A stretch of DNA of 64,000 nt, from contig CAKSIT010000008.1 of the NCBI GenBank assembly GCA_934462925.1, positions 76,477-140,476 of the forward strand. The letters run 5' to 3'. Positions 16,454 to 22,990 of the stretch are shown one piece after another. The notes below the pieces were generated by a model. That model did not search any database. It had not been told where the DNA came from and saw only the letters and a program-made list of their open reading frames with translations. Origin of the DNA: an uncultured Oscillospiraceae bacterium (GTDB lineage Bacteria; Bacillota; Clostridia; Oscillospirales; Ruminococcaceae). The first letter of the stretch is position 1, and each line of letters opens with the position of its first letter. Both the position numbers and the translations under genes were made by a program.

Positions 16454-17086
16454 ATGCCGCAGGTAAACACAAGGGTGTTCTATTCCAAGCTTGACAGGGC
16501 GAAATACATTTCCGCGCTCGACCTTAACAACTGCGTGATACGCGCGATACGGCGCAGCCGTCTGCCCGTGTGGAAAACGCAGGGTTTCAACCCGCACACA
16601 TATGTGGCGTTTATGCTGCCGCTGTCGCTGGGGCAGGAGGGCGAGCATGAGGCTATGGACTTCCGCCTGCTCGGGGATATACCGCCCGAGGAGGTAATAG
16701 AGCGCCTTAACGCGTCGCTGCCGCCCGACATAAGGGCAAAGGAAGTGGCCGTGCCGCAGTACAAGTATCAGGACATCACCGCCGCGCGCTACCGCGTCGA
16801 GGGCGCGCCCGAGCGGGAGCGCTTCGCGGAGTTTATGGCAAGCCCCGAGATACTGACCGAGAAAAAGACGAAAAAGGGCGTAATAACCGTAGACATAAAG
16901 CCGCTTGTGGAGCTGTGGGAGTACGACGGCGCGAACCTGTTCCTGAAGCTGCCTGCGGGCAGCGAGTTCAGCGTGAACCCCGCGCTGCTTCTCGGCGCGT
17001 TTTCCGCGCAGACGGGAACGGCGCTCGCACGGCCGCGTATAGTCCGCACGAACACGTATATTGCCGACGGAACGGAGTTCCGCTGA
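16454..17086 (+). CDS. TIGR03936/DUF2344 radical SAM-linked protein
   Basis: A 210-residue protein that matches the radical-SAM-linked family TIGR03936 (DUF2344). The N-terminus has VFYSKLDRAKYISALDLNN and the next part AIRRSRLPVWKTQGFNPH, with HTYVAFMLPLSLGQEGEHEAMDF after it. The C-terminal half is less conserved and ends with ARPRIVRTNTYIADGTEFR. It follows its radical SAM partner by 13 bp behind GAGGGGGAGAGCT and is presumably co-translated with it. Family members are found almost only beside, or fused to, the TIGR03960 protein; a shared role in RNA or tRNA metabolism has been suggested from gene neighbourhoods but is not proven. Cytoplasmic. Confidence 0.88.
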   Translation: MPQVNTRVFYSKLDRAKYISALDLNNCVIRAIRRSRLPVWKTQGFNPHTYVAFMLPLSLGQEGEHEAMDFRLLGDIPPEEVIERLNASLPPDIRAKEVAVPQYKYQDITAARYRVEGAPERERFAEFMASPEILTEKKTKKGVITVDIKPLVELWEYDGANLFLKLPAGSEFSVNPALLLGAFSAQTGTALARPRIVRTNTYIADGTEFR

Positions 17087-17137
17087 CAAAAAGGCGAAAA
17101 ATGACGAAAAGAGCCGTCCGAAAGTTGACGACCCCTA

Positions 17138-17166
17138 TTGCAATTTCCCGCGCAAGGTTGTATAAT
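17138..17166 (+). promoter_or_regulatory. Promoter of the SGNH-DUF4358-membrane protein operon
   Basis: TTGCAA (17138-17143), a 17-bp spacer and TATAAT (17161-17166). GGAGG lies just before the ATG at 17229. Confidence 0.65.
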
Positions 17167-17228
17167 TAACAAAGGCGTATCGCACGCCCGCAATCTTCGC
17201 GGCACTTTGATATGACGGAGGTGCGCGT

Positions 17229-18182
17229 ATGGCTAAACCAAAGCTCCCGCGCTATATTGTAATACTTAATATAATTATGGTGGTGCTTATCCTTGTGATA
17301 TGCGCGCTGGCGTTCTCGCTCGCGTATTCCGCGCTTAAGCCCGAGGAAAGCGTACCCGAACCCACCGTGCAGACCGAGGAAACCGAGCAGACCGCCGAAA
17401 CGGTGGAGCAGGTGACCACCGCGGCGACTACCACCACGCGAATGTCGGTATCCATGACCAAGCGCACGACAGAGCCTGTCGAAACGCTGCCGCCCGAAAC
17501 CAAGCCGCAGGAAACACAGGACGAAACATCCGCGCCCACCGAGCAGGCGGGTGAAAGCTCAGAAACGTCCGCCGCGCAGACGAGCGAGGTTTCAACGCGC
17601 TTTGACAAGAGCTTCTTTGAGAACGACCTGTTTATAGGCGACAGCATTTCCACGGGGCTTTACCTTTACGGCAAGCTTGACGGAAAGAATGTTGCCGCAA
17701 GCGTAGGCTACACGCCCTACAAGGCGTATTCCACGGCGGTGGAGCTTTACGACGGCACGACGCGCACCGCGCTTGAATACGCGGAATCCATGCAGCCAAA
17801 GCGCATTTTCATAATGCTGGGTTCTAACGGCATGGCTTCCACAGGCGACATGACCGCAATGCAGGATACCTACAGCACGCTGCTGGACAAGCTTGCGGCG
17901 GCGTGTCCCGCAAGCGATATCTACTGCCTGTCGGTATCCCCCGTAACGGCGGACAGCACGGCTGCGGCTTCGGGCGGAATCACCAACGATACAATAAAGA
18001 GCTTTAACGCATATATTGAAAAGCTCTGCGGGGAAAAGAAGCTTCGCTACTTCGATATTTATTCGCTGCTTGTAGATGAAAACGGATATTTCAGCAGCGA
18101 GTACGCCGAGGTGGACGGGCTGCATTTCCTCGGAAAGACCTACGATGTCATGCTCGGCTACATAGAAAGCGAGCTGTCATAA
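17229..18182 (+). CDS. Membrane-anchored SGNH-hydrolase protein
   Basis: A 317-residue protein with one N-terminal membrane anchor (about residues 9-36, YIVILNIIMVVLILVICALA), no lipobox, a Thr/Glu/Pro-rich spacer to about residue 120, and an extracellular SGNH domain. Block I is LFIGDSISTGLYL, block III IFIMLGSNGMAS and block V VDGLHFLGKTYD. The Gly-Ser-Asn of block III and the Asp-His of block V fit an active esterase. The same architecture occurs in the lipoprotein at 13483-14391, but the anchor is different. It is followed 24 bp later by a DUF4358 lipoprotein gene and then a small membrane protein gene. SGNH and DUF4358 proteins often lie together in clostridia, sometimes with MBOAT acyltransferases, which suggests a role in acylation of surface polymers. 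Confidence 0.85.
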   Translation: MAKPKLPRYIVILNIIMVVLILVICALAFSLAYSALKPEESVPEPTVQTEETEQTAETVEQVTTAATTTTRMSVSMTKRTTEPVETLPPETKPQETQDETSAPTEQAGESSETSAAQTSEVSTRFDKSFFENDLFIGDSISTGLYLYGKLDGKNVAASVGYTPYKAYSTAVELYDGTTRTALEYAESMQPKRIFIMLGSNGMASTGDMTAMQDTYSTLLDKLAAACPASDIYCLSVSPVTADSTAAASGGITNDTIKSFNAYIEKLCGEKKLRYFDIYSLLVDENGYFSSEYAEVDGLHFLGKTYDVMLGYIESELS

Positions 18183-18206
18183 ACGCTTTAGAGAAAGGAC
18201 ACTATT

Positions 18207-18698
18207 ATGAAGAAGATAGCTATTGCAGCCGCTGCGCTGCTCTGCTGTGCGGCTCTTGCAGGCTGCGGCGGCAATAAGGATTCGGGAAGCACGGCTGACG
18301 TAAGCAGCACGGCGAGCGCTGCGCTCACCCCTGCGGAGAAAACGCAGAAGGTGCTTGACGAGGTAACCCACCCCGAGCTTGTCGAGGTAACATCGGACAG
18401 GCTGTCGGCGTACTACGGCTTTGAGAGCGACAAGGTAACGGAGTTTTCCGCGTATATATGCGGCTCGGGCGCAATGCCCGACGAGCTTGGCGTATTTGTT
18501 GCAGCAAACGAGGACGCCGCAGCGGAGATAGAAACCGCGCTCAACGACCGCATTGCAAAGCAGAAAGATACCTTTACCGACTACACCCCCGCAGAGATGT
18601 ACAAGTTTGACGACTGCTTTGTAACAAAGAGCGGCACAACGGTGTGCTACGCGGTATGCGCAGACAACGCTTCCGCGCAGGAGATACTGCAGGGCTGA
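18207..18698 (+). CDS. DUF4358 lipoprotein
   Basis: A 163-residue lipoprotein (lipobox LAGC) with a short Ser/Thr/Ala spacer and one DUF4358 domain. Hallmarks are LVEVTSDRLSAYYGFESDKVTEFSAYICGSGAMPDELGVF (in two parts, about residues 53-95), IETALNDRIAKQKDTFTDYTPAE and VCYAVCADNASAQEIL. DUF4358 has no known function and is typical of surface proteins of Clostridia. GAAAGGACACTATT precedes the ATG. It lies between an SGNH protein and a four-helix membrane protein in one transcription unit (gaps of 24 and 18 bp), so it may assist surface ester metabolism. Confidence 0.85.
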   Translation: MKKIAIAAAALLCCAALAGCGGNKDSGSTADVSSTASAALTPAEKTQKVLDEVTHPELVEVTSDRLSAYYGFESDKVTEFSAYICGSGAMPDELGVFVAANEDAAAEIETALNDRIAKQKDTFTDYTPAEMYKFDDCFVTKSGTTVCYAVCADNASAQEILQG

Positions 18699-18716
18699 TA
18701 AAACGGAGGAACGTAT

Positions 18717-19091
18717 ATGCTTATTGAGTGCGCTGTAATTGCGGGCATAATGCTCGCGATGTCCGTTATATTCTTTATGAAGAAGCGCGTAAGCTGGGCG
18801 CTCGCAACGCTGCCGCTGACAATAGTGCCGTTGGCGGAGCTGCTGCTGGCGTGGCTGTTCGTGCGGGTGTTCAGGTTTCAGATAAGCGTGTACTGGGGTA
18901 TGTTCGGGCTGGTGTGCGCGGTGGCGGTGTCCTGCGTGTGGATAGGCATTGCAGCGGGAACGCTCGAACATAAGGGTTCAAAGGCGACCTACATCGGCGT
19001 TGCCAACGCGTTCAATATAGCGCTTGCGGCGATACTCATAAACGATATGCTGTCAACGCTTGAGGAATATGGCGCAATGCTCGGGCAATAA
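18717..19091 (+). CDS. Small four-helix membrane protein
   Basis: A 124-residue integral membrane protein that I do not recognise. Four hydrophobic segments are visible (about 3-20, 29-50, 57-80 and 92-113). KKRVSW and EHKGSKATY are the charged connecting loops. GGAGG lies 10 nt before the ATG. It is the last gene of the SGNH-DUF4358 unit and is followed at once by a strong terminator, so it belongs with those surface proteins rather than with HydF, which is convergent. Confidence 0.7.
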   Translation: MLIECAVIAGIMLAMSVIFFMKKRVSWALATLPLTIVPLAELLLAWLFVRVFRFQISVYWGMFGLVCAVAVSCVWIGIAAGTLEHKGSKATYIGVANAFNIALAAILINDMLSTLEEYGAMLGQ

Positions 19092-19107
19092 AATAATACA
19101 AAGCGAA

Positions 19108-19139
19108 CCCCCGCACGTTACAACGTGCGGGGGATTTTT
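19108..19139 (+). terminator. Rho-independent terminator
   Basis: CCCCCGCACGTT (19108-19119) pairs perfectly with AACGTGCGGGGG (19122-19133), followed by ATTTTTG. It ends the SGNH-DUF4358-membrane operon; T-richness is only on the plus-strand side. Confidence 0.9.
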
Positions 19140-19147
19140 GTTGTGAC

Positions 19148-20350
19148 TTACGACCTTGCGCGCTCCTCGAGCGCCGCAATGCAGTCAACGCTGCGCGAGA
19201 GAATGCCGTTTATATGCGCGATAAGCGTGCCGTAGTTGGTGAACGGCACACCCTGCTCAAGCGTGCTGCGCATACGGTGCAGCACTTCTCTTTCGCCGAG
19301 CATACACCCGCCGCAGTGAACCACCGCCGCGTAGCCCGCCAAATCCTCGGGGAACTCCCTGCCCGAGCAGAACTCGTAGCGCAGCTCCTTTCCCGTAAAG
19401 CCGTTTATCCAGCGCGGCAGCTTTACAGAGCCTATGTCGCTGCATTGGCGGTGGTGCGTGCAGCCCTCGGCTATAAGCACCCTGTCGCCGTCCTTAAGCG
19501 CTTCAAGCGCGCGCGTTCCCTTTACCGCGGTATCGAGAAAGCCCTTGTAGCGCGCCATGAGTATCGAAAAGGACGTGAGCGGAATCTCCTGCGGCACTGC
19601 CTGCGACACAAACGCGAACGCCTGACTGTCGGTAACAACCACGGCGGGCGCTTTGGCAAGCGAGCGCAGGGTCTGCTCAAGCTCCGTTTCGCGACAGACC
19701 ATGTTTACAGCGCCCGCGTCAAGCACGTCGCGTATCGTCTGCACCTGCGGAAGTATCATGCGCCCCCTTGGCGCGGCCTCGTCAATGGGCGTTACAAGCA
19801 CGGCGATATCGCCCGCGCGCAGCAGGTCGCCTATAATGCGCCGCCCGCCGCCCTCGGGCGCGAGGTGCGCAAGCTTCTCCTTAAGCGCGTTTATGTTTGT
19901 GCCGTCCTTTGCGCTGACGGAGATGGAATCGGCGGTTTCTGGCAGGGGAGAAGCGCACAGGTCGCTTTTGCTGTAGACGATTATGTATGGCAGCTCCTTC
20001 TCCTTGAAAAGGCGCAGCAGCTCCCTGTCGCAGTCGTTAAGCCCCTGCGAGCCGTCCGCTACAAGCACGGCTATGTCCGCGCGGTTGAGCGTTTCGCGCG
20101 TTTTTTTCACGCGCTTTTCGCCAAGCTCGCCGCTGTCGTCAAAGCCGGGCGTGTCTATTATCACGACAGGTCCGAGCGGCAGCAGCTCCATTGCCTTGCT
20201 TACGGGGTCTGTGGTAGTGCCGAGCGCCTCTGACACCACGGACAGCTCCTGCCCCGTTACGGCGTTCACAAGGCTTGACTTGCCCGCGTTGCGGCAGCCG
20301 AAAAACGCGATATTAACGCGGTTTGCCGAGGGTGTTGAGTTCAAGTCCAT
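19148..20350 (-). CDS. hydF: [FeFe]-hydrogenase maturation GTPase HydF
   Basis: A 400-residue GTPase that acts as the scaffold on which the 2Fe subcluster of the H-cluster is completed before transfer to apo-hydrogenase. The N-terminal Ras-like domain shows FFGCRNAGKSSLVNAV (Walker A), DTPGFDDSGELG and YSKSDL. A dimerisation domain follows. The C-terminal domain has the Fe-S ligands CTHHRQC and, about 50 residues on, HCGGCML, matching the HydF pattern CxHx(46-53)HCxxC. GGAGG precedes the ATG. HydE and HydG are not in the window. The substrate hydrogenases are presumably those at 27458-31767, about 8 kb away on the same strand. Confidence 0.95.
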   Translation of the reverse strand: MDLNSTPSANRVNIAFFGCRNAGKSSLVNAVTGQELSVVSEALGTTTDPVSKAMELLPLGPVVIIDTPGFDDSGELGEKRVKKTRETLNRADIAVLVADGSQGLNDCDRELLRLFKEKELPYIIVYSKSDLCASPLPETADSISVSAKDGTNINALKEKLAHLAPEGGGRRIIGDLLRAGDIAVLVTPIDEAAPRGRMILPQVQTIRDVLDAGAVNMVCRETELEQTLRSLAKAPAVVVTDSQAFAFVSQAVPQEIPLTSFSILMARYKGFLDTAVKGTRALEALKDGDRVLIAEGCTHHRQCSDIGSVKLPRWINGFTGKELRYEFCSGREFPEDLAGYAAVVHCGGCMLGEREVLHRMRSTLEQGVPFTNYGTLIAHINGILSRSVDCIAALEERARS

Positions 20351-20445
20351 AATAACCTCCTGTTTTAAGGCGCAGGTTTTTCTCTCTGCCTGCGGCTTTA
20401 TCGTTGGAATAATTATCCTGCCCCTTTATATCCCGCTGCTTCTCT

Positions 20446-20916
20446 TTAATCTGTTTTTTCTACGGCAAGAATCGGGTAGCCGTCCATATACGGCTTTACC
20501 ATATCGGGGTGAAGCCGCGCGGTGCTGAACAGCAAATCCGCGAACCCGTTCTCGTTCAGAAACTGCACGAGCGTTTCGAGTGGGAGCGCGAAAACCGCGC
20601 TGCACACGGGCGACACCGTAATAACGCGCCTGCCCGCAAGGTCGTTCACCCTGAACGGCCACACGCGGCAGTCGAACGGCTTTTCGTCGCCAAGCGCGCA
20701 GCCGTTCTCGCCCGCCATAGGACACATCACGATTTTATCGCCGTCGAACGCCATGTCGAAAACGTACTCGCTCCCGCGCGGTACAAGCTTCGCGCCGCCG
20801 AGCTTGTCCTTTAGCTCGGGGAATATCAGCGGTATCTCCCACTTGTCGCCCTCTGTAAAGCCGCAGCAAATGCGGCATTTCGCGCAGGTATCGCGCGAGA
20901 GAATCTTTTTAAGCAT
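20446..20916 (-). CDS. YkgJ-type cysteine cluster protein
   Basis: A 156-residue protein of the YkgJ/CxxCxxCC family, which is predicted to bind a zinc ion or an Fe-S cluster. The N-terminus has CAKCRICCGF, and CPMAGENGCALGDEKPFDCRVWPF gives the second cysteine set in the usual order. The function is unknown for most members. A GAGGTGAGCGT site fits the ATG at 20916. It lies between hydF (95 bp downstream) and the CAP gene on the same strand; it starts 15 bp after the CAP gene's stop, so it can be read from the same transcript. Confidence 0.85.
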   Translation of the reverse strand: MLKKILSRDTCAKCRICCGFTEGDKWEIPLIFPELKDKLGGAKLVPRGSEYVFDMAFDGDKIVMCPMAGENGCALGDEKPFDCRVWPFRVNDLAGRRVITVSPVCSAVFALPLETLVQFLNENGFADLLFSTARLHPDMVKPYMDGYPILAVEKTD

Positions 20917-20931
20917 ACGCTCACCTCTGTG

Positions 20932-21861
20932 TTAATCTCCGATAAACAGCTGCGTCCAGTAGCCGCAGTAGCCGTTGTGATAGTAACCTATGCCTATGTA
21001 TTTCATCTCCGGGTCGAGAATGTTCTTTCGGTGGGCGTAGTCCGCAAGCCACGAGTCGAGCGCCTGCCGCGCGGTCATGTGGTAGTAGCAGATGTTTTCC
21101 GCGCGTGAGCTGCGCTTAAGCCCCGCCTCAGTCAGAAGCGCTTCCCACTTTGTGCCGTCCGCGCGCCAATGCGAGAAGTACGACGAGCATTCCACCGCGC
21201 GCCGCTGCGCTATCGCGGAAAGCTCGGGCAGCTCGGTAAGCGGGGAAAGCCCGTATTTCGCGCGCTCCTCGTTCACAAGCTCGAAAAGCTCCTGCCGCTC
21301 GGCTTCGTCGTAAACGTCGGCGCTTATCACATATTTACGCGTGATAACAGCGCTTTTTGCAAGTCCCTTTTTAACGGCGAAAAACCGCAGGGTCGCGCTT
21401 TCGCCTATGGCAATGGGCTTTGTGTATTTTGCGGATTTTTTGGTGGGCTTAGAGCCGTCCGTGGTGTAGTATATCGTGCAGCCCTTTTCGCAGGTGAGTC
21501 TTACGCTCTGCGCGCTGCCGTACGTTCCCGAAGCGAGAGAAGCCGAGGGAGCGGGCGTTCTTATTTTTATATCGAGAACCTCCACGTCGGAGAGCGCGCC
21601 GTCCTCCATAGCCGCCGCGCGTATTTCCGTGCTGCATTCCACAACAATGGGAACGCCGTCGTACACGGGGCTTTCGGCTGTGGGGTCTGTGCCGTCGGTG
21701 GTGAAATGCACCTCGCCGCCCTCAATGCGCACCAGCTGCGTGGTGGAGTACGTACCACTGTCGTGCGAGAACAGCCCCTGCGCCCCCGCCTGCACGCCTC
21801 CAAACGCGCCGAGCGCCACTATCGCCCCGAATGCGAGCGCAGAAATAAGCCCATGCTTCAA
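20932..21861 (-). CDS. Secreted CAP-domain protein with chitobiase-type Fn3-like repeats
   Basis: A 309-residue exported protein. The start is taken as TTG at 21861: AAAGGA lies 9 nt upstream and the first residues (LKHGLISALAFGAIVALGAF) form a signal peptide. The open frame extends to 22326, but that part runs through two structured repeats and is not coding. Two Fn3-like repeats follow (VHFTTDGTDPTAES and IYYTTDGSKPTKKS, about residues 25-155). The C-terminal 130 residues are a CAP/SCP domain: ELVNEERAKYGLSPL, SSYFSHWRADG, ENICY and YIGIGYYHNGYCGYWTQLF. Bacterial CAP proteins are envelope or extracellular factors whose biochemical role is mostly unknown. The transglutaminase-like protein at 1511-3106 shares the repeats. 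Confidence 0.85.
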   Translation of the reverse strand: MKHGLISALAFGAIVALGAFGGVQAGAQGLFSHDSGTYSTTQLVRIEGGEVHFTTDGTDPTAESPVYDGVPIVVECSTEIRAAAMEDGALSDVEVLDIKIRTPAPSASLASGTYGSAQSVRLTCEKGCTIYYTTDGSKPTKKSAKYTKPIAIGESATLRFFAVKKGLAKSAVITRKYVISADVYDEAERQELFELVNEERAKYGLSPLTELPELSAIAQRRAVECSSYFSHWRADGTKWEALLTEAGLKRSSRAENICYYHMTARQALDSWLADYAHRKNILDPEMKYIGIGYYHNGYCGYWTQLFIGD

Positions 21862-21935
21862 AATATCAACGTCCTTTGTGCTTCGGCACGGCAAAATGTG
21901 CCTTTTTTCGGCTGAACAAGCCATCTTTAAAAGCT

Positions 21936-22082
21936 CTTTTTTGACTCGGGTTAAAGGCGACTGCGTCGGCCTGGCTGAGGCAAAAAACACTTCTATCCGC
22001 ACAAGTGTACGGTTTGACGGTGTGCCGTCAAGCCGTGCGCGCAGCGCGGATGCATCGGCGGAAAACCCCCGTATGGGGGTTT
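21936..22082 (+). repeat. Dispersed structured repeat, copy C
   Basis: The element recurs upstream of the CAP gene, pointing away from it. ATCCGC (21995-22000) pairs with GCGGAT (22046-22051), the inner hairpin is CGGTTTGACGG with CCGTCAAGCCG, and CCCCC-GTAT-GGGGG closes the element. Like copy A it has the longer loop in hairpin 1 that contains AAAGG-GACTGCGTCG. Hairpin 1 is partly decayed here (GACTCGGG against GGCTGAGGC). Confidence 0.78.
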
Positions 22083-22132
22083 CAGCTTGTCGAAAAAATC
22101 GAATTTGCCCGCGAAGCGGGCTTTTGAAATCC

Positions 22133-22266
22133 GTTTTTTGCCTCAGCTCTGCCGAGGCAAAAAACATTTCTATCCCAGCAAGTGTGTACGCGACGCTGCG
22201 CTTACGCAACCGTGCGCGCAGCTGGGATGTTCGTCGGAAAAGTCCCAACGGGACTTTTTCGACGGT
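22133..22266 (+). repeat. Dispersed structured repeat, copy D
   Basis: A second copy 50 bp after copy C in the same orientation, preceded by a GCCCGC-GAA-GCGGGC hairpin (about 22107-22122). The closing stem is ATCCCAGC (22172-22179) with GCTGGGAT (22221-22228). The terminal hairpin is AGTCCC-AACG-GGGACT in place of CCCCC-GTAT-GGGGG, followed by TTTTTC. All are different sequences with intact pairing. The 21862-22517 interval holds copies C and D and the MarR promoter, and no gene that I can support. Confidence 0.78.
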
Positions 22267-22421
22267 CTTAAGCGTAAAAATGCGCCCGTTCCTATATATT
22301 ATACACCAAAGGCGAAAATATGTCAAGACGGTTACAAAGGTTACAAAACGGTTACAAGGCGCGTTTGTTTTCGGCGAAAAATAAATTATAAAATTTTCAC
22401 AAATTATTCACGAAAAATGCC

Positions 22422-22471
22422 TTGACAAAATAATAAAATAGGGTATAATTAAATAGTAGATTGAGAATCTA
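22422..22471 (+). promoter_or_regulatory. Promoter and operator of the marR-ABC exporter operon
   Basis: TTGACA (22422-22427), a 16-bp spacer and TATAAT (22444-22449). A perfect inverted repeat TAGATT-GAG-AATCTA (22457-22471) covers the expected start site. A palindrome of this kind in front of a marR gene is the expected autoregulatory operator. Confidence 0.75.
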
Positions 22472-22517
22472 ATCGTTGCGTAAAACGATTGCACTCGGTA
22501 ACAGAAAGGAAACAGAT

Positions 22518-22985
22518 ATGAGAAACACAAACACAAACAACAACACCTTTGCGTTCGACGGCGACAAGACCATCAGAAGCGTAAACGACGCAAGCTGCTA
22601 TTTCGGTCAGTACATTGCGCGCGAGCTTGAGAAGATAGGTATGCGCGCGTCCTACCGCCACCTGATGAAGCCGCTTATGGAAAACGAGAGCCTTACCCAG
22701 CTCGAGCTTGTAAAGCTCACAGGCCTTAAAGCGCCCACTATTTCCATCACGCTTCGCAATATGGAGCGCGACGGTATCGTTCGCCGCGAAAAGAACGATA
22801 ACGACCGCCGCGAAACGCACGTTTACATTACCGACCTTGGCAGACAGATGCACGAGAAGCTTCTGCTTGCGCTCAAGGAAGCAGAGCGCATTATGGTCAA
22901 GGGTCTTACCGACAAGGAGCTTGACGCAGCGAGAAGGGCTACGGACAAGATGTGTGCAAATCTCCTTGCGGAGCTTGAGGGCTGA
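22518..22985 (+). CDS. MarR-family transcriptional regulator
   Basis: A 155-residue winged-helix regulator. The start at 22518 (MRNTNTNNNTF) has AGAAAGGAAACAGAT upstream; a TTG start further 5' would overlap the operator. The DNA-binding core reads MENESLTQLELVKLTGLKAPTISITLRNMERDGIVRR (in two parts, about residues 55-92) with the wing NDNDRRETHVYITDLG, the usual MarR signature. Such proteins bind palindromes as dimers and release them on binding a ligand. The 15-bp palindrome at 22457-22471 is its likely site. It is followed 5 bp later by a two-gene ABC exporter, so it probably controls drug or metabolite export. Confidence 0.9.
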   Translation: MRNTNTNNNTFAFDGDKTIRSVNDASCYFGQYIARELEKIGMRASYRHLMKPLMENESLTQLELVKLTGLKAPTISITLRNMERDGIVRREKNDNDRRETHVYITDLGRQMHEKLLLALKEAERIMVKGLTDKELDAARRATDKMCANLLAELEG

Positions 22986-22990
22986 TACCT

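Noticed and set aside
21862..22326. N-terminal extension of the CAP protein
   Set aside because: The extension translates two copies of the structured repeat and lies upstream of a good signal peptide with its own ribosome binding site.
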